This document shows positions 1 through 7,365 of a stretch of DNA of 11,973 bases, piece after piece. Source of the stretch: a bacterium (GTDB lineage: Bacteria; T1Sed10-126); assembly GCA_003557545.1 (NCBI GenBank), contig PWOD01000052.1, positions 1-11,973 of the forward strand. The letters are read 5' to 3'. Made by a program: the position numbers and the translations under genes. A model generated the notes under the pieces. The model was not told the DNA's origin, did not search any database, and saw only the letters and a program-made list of their open reading frames with translations. The stretch's first letter is position 1; each line of letters starts with the position of its first letter.

Positions 1-1
1 A

Positions 2-463
2 CGTTTCGTCGAAAATTTACCCTGGGAAAAAACAGTTTATTATCAACAGGCCGCCCAAACAATAAACCAGGGCGAAGCATACTGGGGATTCAAAAGTTTA
101 AAGAAATTTCGACAGATAAGATGTAACTATATTGACCGGCTTTACGACGAAATCAAGAACAATGGAATGGAACCTCGTAAGGATTGTGAGCTGACGGTTG
201 CCCATAAAGATCCCCGCTGGAAAACCTTCCAACAACGTTTAAATCCATTGGTCTGCATTGATCGACAGGGAAATTTCATTTTAACCGAAGGATTTCACCG
301 CTACACAATCGCCCTCATTCTAAATCGTCAACTGCCCGTTCACGTGCTGGCCCGACACCAGCTATGGCAAAAAAAACGGGAACAGTTTTTTGAGCAAATT
401 CAACCAGAACAATCCCCGGACAGTTCAATCCATCCTGACCTTTCCCAGATGACACCAACTTAA
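2..463 (+). CDS. ParB-like-fold protein of glycan gene clusters, 5' end missing
   Basis: The reading frame is open from the window edge to the TAA at 461-463, giving 153 visible residues, so this is the 3' part of a longer gene. The ATG at 167 is internal: the upstream frame has no stop and is protein-like, with the pattern W-x2-T-x-YY (LPWEKTVYY), then I-x2-G-x3-WGF, then R-x4-I-x-LY. The later part has a glycine-histidine-arginine motif (EGFHRYTIAL) followed by LPVHVLARHQLW, which resembles the ParB/sulfiredoxin-like fold in proteins often encoded beside glycosyltransferases and sulfotransferases. Their biochemical role is not established. The last 25 or so residues are polar, rich in Q, P and S, and look like a disordered tail. 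The sulfotransferase about 200 bp downstream on the same strand fits a glycan setting. Family assignment is by motif only. Confidence 0.7.
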   Translation, partial: RFVENLPWEKTVYYQQAAQTINQGEAYWGFKSLKKFRQIRCNYIDRLYDEIKNNGMEPRKDCELTVAHKDPRWKTFQQRLNPLVCIDRQGNFILTEGFHRYTIALILNRQLPVHVLARHQLWQKKREQFFEQIQPEQSPDSSIHPDLSQMTPT

Positions 464-561
464 CCCCGATCATCCCGGATGGCCTATATCGACCAACAAA
501 ACAATCTGCTACACAAACCGGTACAGACCTAACAATTCACAACTCAGTACAACAGTTTTTT

Positions 562-591
562 TTGAGATAAACCACCCAAAACTGGTAAAAT
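562..591 (+). promoter_or_regulatory. candidate sigma-70 promoter for the sulfotransferase-tex pair
   Basis: TTGAGA at 562-567 and TAAAAT at 586-591 are separated by 18 bp in an AT-rich spacer, about 70 bp ahead of the sulfotransferase start. Both hexamers are close to consensus, but the region is AT-rich, so a chance match is possible. Confidence 0.35.
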
Positions 592-663
592 AAATCCGGT
601 TATATTGAATAAAGCGAGTTTTTAATTCGCTGCCTATTACGATAGTTCTGGAGGAATAGTTGT

Positions 664-1635
664 ATGTTACCCGTCATCTTACTTGGTAGCGGCAATTCTG
701 GAAGCAGTGCTATCAGAGATTATCTGACCGGTAGAGGAGATGTGGAAGACCCCCTTGACGGTCAGGAGTTTGCACTGATTCAGACCAAGGGCGGCCTGTC
801 CGATCTACATCGAGCGCTGACCACCGAATACTTTCCCGCCAACGCCACTTACGCACTGATTGAGTTTCGTAAACTTGCCCGAAGACTTGGGCGGACCAGC
901 AAGAAATGGCGCATCCCTCCAACCCTGGGCTATGGATTCTCCCAAAGAATCCCCGGCTATTCAGAGACAATTTCCGATTTTATTGAGGATATTACTGAAA
1001 CCACCTGGAAAAAATATACCCTTCTGGACAAACTACGGTTTTCCACCATCGACTGGCTTTTTTATAAACTCGGTCTGATCTCTAAAACAAATAACATTTC
1101 CTATAAAAAACCACTTCCCGTTACCGCGGATGAGTTTATGGAAAGCGTCGAACTACTTTTCAACCGGTTATTCTACAATAACAGCGGGTATAATTTTTCT
1201 AATGACTCCCATCTTGTTTTTGACCAGGCCGGAAGTTTTTGGTCCCCGGTCTCATCAACCCGCTATTTTGGAAATCCCCGCCGGGTTATCGTAGTCAGCC
1301 GCCATCCCCGTGATATCTATGCCCAGTTTCTCCGTGATCGCAAAACTCCCGGTAAAACTGCGGCAGAATTTGCCCAAACCCAAAAAGCCCACCTGAACGC
1401 CATCGACACCGGCGAGTGGGCCGACAGACGGGTGCTGCACATCCAATTTGAAAAATTTGTCATACACCATGCCCAACAGGTCCAGCGAATCTGTGAGTTC
1501 CTTGACCTCGACCACCGAGTCAGCTCTGATTATAACCCGGAAGAATCAAAACAAAACGTCCACCTCTACCAACAACAACTCTCACCCCAGCAACAACAAA
1601 GCCTGACTGAAAATCTCCCCTGGCCTCCTGGTTAG
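664..1635 (+). CDS. sulfotransferase family protein
   Basis: This 323-residue protein is predicted to transfer sulfate from PAPS to an acceptor, most likely a glycan or lipid given the neighbours. Residues 5-20 carry a glycine/serine-rich loop after a short hydrophobic strand (ILLGSGNSGSSAIRDYL), matching the 5'-phosphosulfate-binding loop. Residues 208-217 (VIVVSRHPRD) match the 3'-phosphate-binding motif with the family's arginine and serine. The C-terminal part (QFEKFV, then a helix leading to FLDLDH, then NPEESKQNVHLY) follows the usual end of bacterial sulfotransferases. Length is typical. The start is supported by GGAGG at 650-654, 9 nt before the ATG. The protein is presumably cytoplasmic, as no signal peptide or membrane segment is visible. 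tex begins 4 nt after the stop, so the two are probably co-transcribed. The acceptor cannot be read from the sequence. Confidence 0.87.
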   Translation: MLPVILLGSGNSGSSAIRDYLTGRGDVEDPLDGQEFALIQTKGGLSDLHRALTTEYFPANATYALIEFRKLARRLGRTSKKWRIPPTLGYGFSQRIPGYSETISDFIEDITETTWKKYTLLDKLRFSTIDWLFYKLGLISKTNNISYKKPLPVTADEFMESVELLFNRLFYNNSGYNFSNDSHLVFDQAGSFWSPVSSTRYFGNPRRVIVVSRHPRDIYAQFLRDRKTPGKTAAEFAQTQKAHLNAIDTGEWADRRVLHIQFEKFVIHHAQQVQRICEFLDLDHRVSSDYNPEESKQNVHLYQQQLSPQQQQSLTENLPWPPG

Positions 1636-1639
1636 TATA

Positions 1640-3763
1640 ATGACTACAATGGCAAAACAGATAGCTGAGAGATTGGATCTCTCTCCGGGAAACGTCCGGG
1701 CGACTTTACGCCTGCTGGACAAGTCCAATACCGTTCCTTTCATTGCCCGCTACCGTAAGGAACAGACCGGTAACCTTGATGAGGTAAAAATTAGAAAAAT
1801 TGCCGCCCAGGCCAACCAAATAAAGAAACTCGAAAAACGGAGGGAAAAAATCCTGGAAACTATCCAGGAACAGAAAAAATTAACCGATAAACTGAAACGC
1901 AAGCTGCAGAAAGCTTCCAGCTTTTCTGAGCTTGAAGACCTTTATGCCCCCTACCAGCCGCGCCGAACAACCCGGGCCACCAGAGCCCGGGAAGCCGGGC
2001 TGGAACCACTGGCGCAAATGATCAAGCAGGGGATCGATCCCCGCCCCAAAGCCGCCGGCTTCTGTTCTGATGATTATCCACAACCTCACGAGGCAGTTGG
2101 TGGGGCGCGAGATATTCTTGCCGAAGAAATCGCCGATGATCCACAGATCCGCCGCCATGTTCGGCAACAAGCCCGCAGGAAAGGCCGTTTTGTCTCTAAA
2201 AAACGGCGGGGAGCTGACGGCGATCCCACCTATGCAATCTATCGGGATTTTTCGGCACCGGTCAACCGGATAAAACCTCACCAGGTTCTGGCTATCCGCC
2301 GCGGAGAAAAAGACAAAGAGCTATCTGCCGGCCTTGAGCTAAATGATAAAACCCTGCTCCGCCAGATTGTCTCTTACTGCTGTAAAAAACTCACAGGTCC
2401 GGCGAAAAAACAGTATGTGGAAGCGATTGAAGACGGCTACAAACGGCTTTTGCACCCGGCTATCGAGCGGCAGATAAAATCCAGACTGGAAGCTCAGGCC
2501 GACAGACATGCCATCGCCAACTTCTCCCATAATCTCAAAAATCTACTCATGCAACCTCCCCTGCCCGGCCACGTTGTGCTGGGTCTGGACCCCGGCTTGA
2601 GGAACGGCTGTAAAATTGCCGTTGTCGGGACCACCGGCAAGCTACTGGAAACCGACAAATGTTTTGTCCATGATAACCGCCGCAGCAAAGCGCTAATAAA
2701 ACTGCGAGAGCTGGTTAAAACCCATAACGTTGAGTTGATTGCCATCGGCAACGGCACCGGCTGTCGAGAAACCGAAAAAATTGTTGCCGAGCTAGCCAGT
2801 CAAAACCAGGCTGTTCAATACGCAGTTGTTAATGAGGCCGGGGCCAGCGTTTACAGCGCCTCAAAGATAGCTCGACGTGAATTTCCTGAACTTGACCTGA
2901 GCTACCGGGGAGCAATTTCAATCGGCCGGCGGCTCCAGGACCCACTGGCTGAACTGGTAAAGATTCCTCCCCAGAGTATCGGAGTCGGAATGTATCAGCA
3001 TGATGTTAACCAGACAGAACTTCAGACGGCCCTTGAAGCAGTAGTTGAGGATGTGGTCAACTCAGTTGGGGTCGACCTGAATTCCGCCTCCATCGCACTG
3101 TTACAGCAGGTGGCCGGTATTGGCCCCACACTGGCTGAAAATATTCTCGAGCAGCGAGAAAAACAGTCCGGATTCAGCTGTCGTAAAGAACTTAAAAAAG
3201 TCTCCGAGATGGGGGACAAAACATACGAACAGTGTGCCGGTTTTTTAAGAATTCGCGGGGGCAAACAGCCCCTTGATAATACCGGAATTCATCCGGAAAA
3301 TTATCCTTTTGCCAGTACCCTGTTAGAAACAGCGGAGGCAAAACCGGGCAGTGAAAAACTAATAGAACAGTTAGAAGTTTTAAAAACCAGCGGGCGTCTC
3401 AACCAGCTGGCCGAACAATATCAGGTGGGCCGACTAACTTTGGAGGATATCATCAACGGACTTAAAACCCCCGGACGAGACCCCCGCGAGCAGCTCCCAC
3501 CGGTCGATTTACGCAGCGATATTTTATCTCTCGATAACCTCAAAGAAGGGATGATCCTGACCGGAACCGTCCGCAACGTAGTTGATTTCGGAGCTTTTGT
3601 GGATATTGGACTGAAAAATGACGGACTCCTGCACATCAGCCAGATGGCCGAGCGCTACATCGCTGACCCGCACGATGAGATCAGCATCGGCGATCAGCTC
3701 AAGCTGAAAATCCTATCAGTGGACAGCCAACAGAACCAGGTATCACTTTCCACCCGTTTCTAA
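1640..3763 (+). CDS. tex: Tex-family transcription accessory protein (S1 RNA-binding)
   Basis: Full-length Tex homologue of 707 residues, near the short end of the family. Tex is a cytoplasmic nucleic-acid-binding protein related to eukaryotic Spt6 and acts in transcription and RNA metabolism. The N-terminal helical region carries the family signature TVPFIARYRKE (31-41) and a coiled-coil-like stretch (about 55-95). A YqgF/RNase H-like domain spans about 311-440 (VLGLDPGLRNGCKIAVV; IAIGNGTGCRETE; VNEAGASVYSAS). The conserved RRLQDPLAELVKI and YQHDVNQ follow at 430-458. Helix-hairpin-helix segments lie at about 485-545 (VAGIGPTLA; QCAGFLRIRGGKQPLDNT). A C-terminal S1 domain covers about 635-706 (GTVRNVVDFGAFVDIGL). 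Start: the ATG at 1640 or the one at 1649; neither has a strong Shine-Dalgarno, suggesting translation coupled to the sulfotransferase 4 nt upstream. Pairing with a sulfotransferase is probably incidental. Confidence 0.96.
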   Translation: MTTMAKQIAERLDLSPGNVRATLRLLDKSNTVPFIARYRKEQTGNLDEVKIRKIAAQANQIKKLEKRREKILETIQEQKKLTDKLKRKLQKASSFSELEDLYAPYQPRRTTRATRAREAGLEPLAQMIKQGIDPRPKAAGFCSDDYPQPHEAVGGARDILAEEIADDPQIRRHVRQQARRKGRFVSKKRRGADGDPTYAIYRDFSAPVNRIKPHQVLAIRRGEKDKELSAGLELNDKTLLRQIVSYCCKKLTGPAKKQYVEAIEDGYKRLLHPAIERQIKSRLEAQADRHAIANFSHNLKNLLMQPPLPGHVVLGLDPGLRNGCKIAVVGTTGKLLETDKCFVHDNRRSKALIKLRELVKTHNVELIAIGNGTGCRETEKIVAELASQNQAVQYAVVNEAGASVYSASKIARREFPELDLSYRGAISIGRRLQDPLAELVKIPPQSIGVGMYQHDVNQTELQTALEAVVEDVVNSVGVDLNSASIALLQQVAGIGPTLAENILEQREKQSGFSCRKELKKVSEMGDKTYEQCAGFLRIRGGKQPLDNTGIHPENYPFASTLLETAEAKPGSEKLIEQLEVLKTSGRLNQLAEQYQVGRLTLEDIINGLKTPGRDPREQLPPVDLRSDILSLDNLKEGMILTGTVRNVVDFGAFVDIGLKNDGLLHISQMAERYIADPHDEISIGDQLKLKILSVDSQQNQVSLSTRF

Positions 3764-4100
3764 AATAACTCCGCTTCGCACTTCCCACGCCAACCATTTT
3801 CATTCTCCAAAGTTTTCCCAGCGTCTGCCAGTCTCCGTATCTCGCTGACAGATACTCCTTTGGGTTGCTCGGAACTTGAAACTCATCGCCCTCTATCTCA
3901 AGCGTCTTTGGCTCTTTGAAATAATCCGCGGGAATATACCAGCCCCACTCGTGGTATAAAAGTTTGAGCCACCCAGGTGTGGCCCGTTGAACTCGAGCAT
4001 CTGTTTGTCGCCGAAGAGGTTCAAGAGGGAGGCCAAGGTGAACCGTCACCGCAGACCGGAAATTTTGCGAGATGTTTCTGGAGAAAAGAGAAATAATAGG
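3760..4100 (-). pseudogene. LicD-family relic, C-terminal half, frameshifted
   Basis: On the minus strand this stretch encodes a broken relative of the intact LicD-type gene at 5263-6084. Reading downstream from about 4100, one frame gives SRKISGLR, then an in-frame TGA (4046-4048), then RFTLASLLNLFGDKQMLEFN. The intact paralogue has LAKIARLR-RRLSPGSFLKIFSDKQLLEFN there. Between the matching EFN and tryptophan codons (3972-3985) the relic has 14 nt against 15 in the intact gene, a 1-nt deletion. The match then resumes in another frame: LLYHEWGWYIPADYF, then a segment ending YLSARYGDW. At DNA level 17 nt are identical (3931-3947 and 5456-5472). The N-terminal nucleotidyltransferase half with the Asp motif is absent. 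One frame closes with TAG at 3760-3762, overlapping the tex stop on the other strand. A continuous 152-residue frame through the region (from 4157) mixes frames and is unlikely to be a real protein. Confidence 0.8.
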
Positions 4101-4216
4101 AAAGAACGCGCGCGATAGAATAAGAAAGATAGCTTTTAATAGTGATGTTGTCGTCATGCCGTAATTTAAAGTAATTTATACCAGAATGATTTATTAGAGA
4201 ACTTCAACAGTGTTTA

Positions 4217-4232
4217 CCCAGGCAAATCTGGG
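4217..4232 (-). terminator. small hairpin just after the toxin frame
   Basis: CCCAG (4217-4221) and CTGGG (4228-4232) form a 5-bp stem with a 6-nt loop, starting 2 nt past the toxin stop on the minus strand. No T-run follows, so if it ends transcription it would be a weak or factor-assisted terminator. Confidence 0.25.
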
Positions 4233-4234
4233 GA

Positions 4235-4602
4235 CTAAAAGAGCGGTAGTTCTCTTACTCTTACTCGGTTGGAACGAATAGTCATGATACAACCTTTTTC
4301 CAATTCATTTTGCAATTCGTGAAGGTGATCAATCAAAAATTCGATCTGGTCAGCAGGCTTTTTTGTCATTTTATCACGAAAAAGAATTAAGGATGGTTTG
4401 CTGGCCTGTCGGTCACTTAAAATAAATGAAAAATCTGTATCCGCCGAGATTATCACAAACTCATGTTCTCCGGCGTATTTAAAAATTTTTCGTCACTTGC
4501 ATGCTGTAAATTTACCTCTCTTACGTGAAGGGCCTCAAAGTTAGCTTGATTTAATGCGCAGGAAACTTGCGGCGAGAGTGCATTATCTACGAGGAACTTC
4601 AC
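4235..4602 (-). pseudogene. DUF5615 (Mut7-C/PIN-like) toxin, frame interrupted by 1 nt
   Basis: The frame opens with GTG at 4602-4600, overlapping the antitoxin stop (GTGA), and reads KFLVDNALSPQVSCAL, then ALHVREVNLQHASDEK. This is the start of DUF5615 proteins: an acidic residue after a short strand, then the HVR and ASDE motifs. At the A5T5 tract (4481-4490) one base is lacking and the frame hits two adjacent stops within about 12 codons. The -1 frame carries the rest: EFVIISADTDFSFILSDR, then LILFRDKMTKKPADQ, then IRSNRVRVRELPLF at 4235. Restoring one base would give about 122 residues, normal for the family. Relatives are predicted PIN-fold RNases paired with DUF433 antitoxins. The toxin may be inactivated, made by -1 frameshifting at the A-rich site, or affected by a sequencing error. 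Two 3' codons past the shift could serve as starts of a short fragment, but that would lack the first acidic residue. Confidence 0.8.
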
Positions 4603-4829
4603 GCTGGTTTTTCAAGAGAAATTTCATGTTCGTCCAGCATATCTGAACTAAACCTCAGGGCTTGTTTTATATCTTCCTGTTCCAAATCCGGGTAGGCCTC
4701 CAATATCTGCTCCTTGGACATTCTCTCGGCTAACATACCAATGACAGTTTTTACAGGTATTCTCAGGCCACGTATGCAGGGGACACCATTCATCTGGTCA
4801 GGATCAACTGTAATTCGTTCATATCCCAT
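4599..4829 (-). CDS. DUF433 antitoxin
   Basis: This 76-residue protein matches DUF433, a small family with a winged/homeodomain-like helix-turn-helix that acts as antitoxin to PIN-like toxins. The family signature is intact: ERITVDPDQMNGVPCIRGLR near the N-terminus, then IPVKTVIGMLAERMSKEQIL, and a helical end with YPDLEQEDIKQALRF. I chose the ATG at 4829-4827: AGGG lies 8 nt before it, and the product begins MGYERITVDP as relatives do. The GTG three codons upstream overlaps that Shine-Dalgarno and is unlikely to be used. The stop (4601-4599) overlaps the toxin GTG in a GTGA arrangement, implying coupled translation. As in related modules it probably binds its own promoter. It looks intact, so it may be kept while its toxin is impaired. 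Confidence 0.85.
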   Translation of the reverse strand: MGYERITVDPDQMNGVPCIRGLRIPVKTVIGMLAERMSKEQILEAYPDLEQEDIKQALRFSSDMLDEHEISLEKPA

Positions 4830-5262
4830 GATCTTCACCCTTTCATTATCATCTAAAACAAATAATATGCCCGGCTATAATTCAAATCATTGATTCTGAT
4901 CCATATCCACGCGAGGATGAATTAGATTTAAAACCTGTCCAATACCCCTGATTTTAACGGTTAATCCCCCCATAAATCAGTGCCAAACAGCGCCAGTCCG
5001 TGGCCCAATGTAACTTGTAAATAATCCGGGGACTCCCGGGAGTTTTCCCCGAAGACAATCAGAAATTATCCGTAAAATTCCCGCAATATTAGCCAAAACA
5101 GTAATTTGCATCGATGCATCCCTTATTTCACATCTGAAGCTTCAATAAAGTATATCTCGATAATTTTTGCACAGGCACCATCCAAATTTTTTCTACTTTT
5201 CAATCTCAAATTAGTTTCCGGGGCTCTTAATCCCGACAAACTGCTATCTTCGTAGGAATAGT
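4830..5262. other. spacer between LicD gene and toxin-antitoxin pair
   Basis: No convincing gene is seen in these 430 bp. They must hold the antitoxin promoter (TATTAT on the minus strand at 4867-4862 is a possible -10 with no clear -35). They also contain a GC-rich palindrome (5027-5051) and a 12-bp palindrome TGCATCGATGCA (5107-5118). Short minus-strand frames of 28 and 43 codons exist but have no recognisable content. Confidence 0.5.
5027..5051. repeat. GC-rich inverted repeat
   Basis: CGGGGA (5027-5032) pairs with TCCCCG (5046-5051), enclosing CTCCCGGGAG, itself a perfect palindrome, with a 3-nt TTT bulge on one side. No T-run follows on either strand, so it is not a standard intrinsic terminator. 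It may be a protein-binding site or part of a dispersed repeat; only one copy is visible here. Confidence 0.4.
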
Positions 5263-6084
5263 TTAGAGATCTTCCTCCAGGTGGCGAGACAGTGACTTTT
5301 TATGGAAAAACCGATCATCTGTATAGTATGACCAGTCTGCCACCGGTGTTTTCCAGTCCCCATATCTTGCTGTCAGGTAGTCCTCTGGATCCCGGGGAAC
5401 CGGGAATTCTGTCCCGTCGATCTCGACTGTCACCGGCCGTTGAAAATAGTCGGCCGGAATATACCAGCCCCATTCATGATACAAAAGATCAAGCCAGACC
5501 GAAAAGGGCCAGTTGAACTCCAATAACTGTTTGTCAGAAAATATTTTCAAAAAAGATCCTGGTGACAGCCGGCGGCGAAGGCGAGCAATTTTAGCAAGAA
5601 ATTTTCTGGTAAAACCAACTGTTTTCCGGGTTGTCTTACCGGAATTGATCTGTCTGTTAACCGAACTTTCAGAATCCCCTGTTCCCTCAGTAGTTTCTGC
5701 AAATTTCAACGGGGATAAATAAAATTTTGAAATTGGCCGGAAAAGCACAGCAAGATTTTCTGGCTCCTGCAGAATATATGGCTGGAGATGTATCTTTAAG
5801 CTATTAAAATTCCGGGGGACCAGCTCAATTTTAAATATCCGTCCTTTCCAGTAAAAAATTTTAAACTTAAACTTTCTCTTTAACCAGGTGGATTTCAGAA
5901 TTTTTCTCATTACCCCGGGTTCATTCCAAATACCAAGGTCAACGTCCCCATCCGATTCAATGAACCGGTTGTCCCGGATAAGTCCCAGCAGAGAGCCTGA
6001 ATCGAGCCAGTAATTAAACTCCTCCCCGGCAAAAAAGTCGCGAATAATTTTAAGTGATTTTATATCCGAAATTTTACTTTCCAT
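5263..6084 (-). CDS. LicD/fukutin-like nucleotidyltransferase-fold protein
   Basis: 273 residues. The N-terminal half carries the LicD family core: YWLDSGSLLGLIRD (25-38), then FIESDGDVDLGIW (41-53). The glycine-serine strand-helix start and the aspartates D45, D47 and D49 are the expected metal and nucleotide site. LicD-type proteins transfer phosphocholine or other phospho-substituents to glycans, and fukutin-related relatives transfer ribitol phosphate. Donor and acceptor here are unknown. Residues 130-160 are polar, S/T-rich and variable-looking. The C-terminal part has HEWGWYIPADYF (203-214) and FPVPRDPEDYLTARYGDW (227-244), the second being the usual conserved end of the family. AAAGGA lies about 6 nt before the ATG. 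It is the last gene of the operon with the pyruvyl transferase and FrhB-like genes, 53 nt after the latter. A decayed copy of its C-terminal half lies at about 3760-4100. Confidence 0.8.
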   Translation of the reverse strand: MESKISDIKSLKIIRDFFAGEEFNYWLDSGSLLGLIRDNRFIESDGDVDLGIWNEPGVMRKILKSTWLKRKFKFKIFYWKGRIFKIELVPRNFNSLKIHLQPYILQEPENLAVLFRPISKFYLSPLKFAETTEGTGDSESSVNRQINSGKTTRKTVGFTRKFLAKIARLRRRLSPGSFLKIFSDKQLLEFNWPFSVWLDLLYHEWGWYIPADYFQRPVTVEIDGTEFPVPRDPEDYLTARYGDWKTPVADWSYYTDDRFFHKKSLSRHLEEDL

Positions 6085-6137
6085 ATTTTTCCTTTCAACT
6101 GCAATTTTTTTTGGTTTGCATTGGACGCGAAAACATT

Positions 6138-7364
6138 TTACCGAACCAATATTTTTTTTATAAATTGCGGCAGTGCTATCTTGAGCAAGCGCTTGATTGG
6201 GTCCGGGAGCAAAAATCTAATCTCCGACATAATGTATTCTTTCCTGTGATTCTTAAAAAATTCACGACCCAGACCATCCGCTCCCCCCCTCTGCCAATTT
6301 TTCATTCTGGCTTCCCTCTTTACGGTCAGTTTAATTGGTTCAGTAAGATTCTTATTCCCCGCCATTGCCTTCTCTAAAGTTGAGTCAATTAACTTTAACC
6401 GGGATTCAAGTCGCGGGATAAACTGTTCTGCTTTGTCGCTGTTCACCAGCAGAAGCGAAACTCCGCCCCGCCAATCAATTTCCGGGTGGGTCTTCTTTAC
6501 GCCCCAATAATCTCCCATTGTGAAGTCTGCGGCCCGTTCGGGACAGGCGTATCGGCAGTCGTAGCAGGCCCTTCGTTGGATTGAAGCTTCCCTTAGAAAG
6601 TAGTTGAAATAATAGGAATTTTGTGGACCCAAAAACTTCTCGCGGAGCTTTCCGTCTTTTTGGTAGACAATTGTTCCGGCGGGACTCCACCCCTGAGATT
6701 TGCCGGAACTTTTATCTCGAAATTTTACATCGACCACCTCTCCGTTTAATTGTTTTTCCAGGTGGCTTGCGTAGTCAAGGAAAAAATCTTGGTTGGGCAC
6801 CCCGTGACAAACAAAGTCAGCAGTGATCAATTTATCATGGGAGCTTCCCAAAAATGATTTCAATCCGGCCACCTGACAGGGAGTGCCGGTAAATAATACG
6901 TATTGTTCAGTGTCCAGTTTTTCTTTTACTCGCCGATAGGTCAGTCCAATTTTGCTCTGCACGTATTTAGAACCACGGAGTTCTTCCAGTTCCTTGAGGT
7001 TTTTGGCCATCTTGTGTTCCGCTTCAAGTTTCTCATTGAAACCACAGCCAAAAACTACACCATCCTCCTCAAATATTAGTTTGGCCAGGGCACTGAATAC
7101 CCCGCCGGAGGAGCTGGCCGCGAGTGTTTCTTCAGAGCGGTGTATCGCCGCGTATACCTGGGGCGATTTTTTTAAATCAATCCGTTCGTTTTGAAAATCG
7201 CATACTTCCAGGCACTGTTCGCACTCAATACACAATTCGTCGTCTATTTTTGGAAAACGAAATCCTCGGGAATTTTTCTCCATGGAAATTGCTTCACGGG
7301 GACAGACATTCATACAGGCCTCACATCCACAGCACTGTTCCTTATTTTTATACAGTAGTGGCAT
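6138..7364 (-). CDS. FrhB-like [4Fe-4S] oxidoreductase (coenzyme F420 hydrogenase beta family)
   Basis: 408 residues. Two ferredoxin-type clusters lie at the N-terminus: C11-x2-C14-x2-C17-x3-C21-P and C45-x2-C48-x2-C51-x3-C55. Then come the FrhB/FdhB N-terminal domain (SSSGGVFSALAK; VFGCGF; LFTGTPCQVAGLKSFLG) and the C-terminal domain (ADFVCHGVPNQ; later RRACYDCRYACPERAADFTMGDYWG with further cysteines). Classical members bind FAD and more Fe-S and reduce coenzyme F420. Bacterial versions beside pyruvyl transferases and glycosyltransferases are common in exopolysaccharide clusters, where their electron partner and substrate are not established. The presence of the family here is therefore not evidence for F420 use. 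The ATG lies 1 nt after the pyruvyl transferase stop, with GGGAG inside the upstream gene about 10 nt away, so translation is coupled. The basic C-terminal tail (about 375-408) has amphipathic helices but no clear membrane span. Confidence 0.85.
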   Translation of the reverse strand: MPLLYKNKEQCCGCEACMNVCPREAISMEKNSRGFRFPKIDDELCIECEQCLEVCDFQNERIDLKKSPQVYAAIHRSEETLAASSSGGVFSALAKLIFEEDGVVFGCGFNEKLEAEHKMAKNLKELEELRGSKYVQSKIGLTYRRVKEKLDTEQYVLFTGTPCQVAGLKSFLGSSHDKLITADFVCHGVPNQDFFLDYASHLEKQLNGEVVDVKFRDKSSGKSQGWSPAGTIVYQKDGKLREKFLGPQNSYYFNYFLREASIQRRACYDCRYACPERAADFTMGDYWGVKKTHPEIDWRGGVSLLLVNSDKAEQFIPRLESRLKLIDSTLEKAMAGNKNLTEPIKLTVKREARMKNWQRGGADGLGREFFKNHRKEYIMSEIRFLLPDPIKRLLKIALPQFIKKILVR

Positions 7365-7365
7365 T

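Noticed and set aside
713-1515. Antisense and shifted frames inside the sulfotransferase gene
   Set aside because: They overlap a well-supported gene and have no recognisable content or ribosome-binding site.
1880-2757. Several antisense frames of 60-130 codons inside tex
   Set aside because: tex is unmistakable on the plus strand over this whole range, and the antisense products have no family features.
3699-4157. A 152-codon minus-strand frame as a stand-alone protein
   Set aside because: Only its middle part matches the LicD paralogue. Its start lies in another frame from the homologous sequence, and its end runs antisense into tex, so it is a chance frame through a pseudogene.
4836-4838. 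GTG as the antitoxin start
   Set aside because: It overlaps the only Shine-Dalgarno, and the ATG at 4829 gives the standard family N-terminus.
4982-5113. A 43-codon minus-strand frame between the LicD gene and the toxin-antitoxin pair
   Set aside because: A weak AAGGGA precedes it, but the product matches nothing I know and crosses the GC-rich palindrome.
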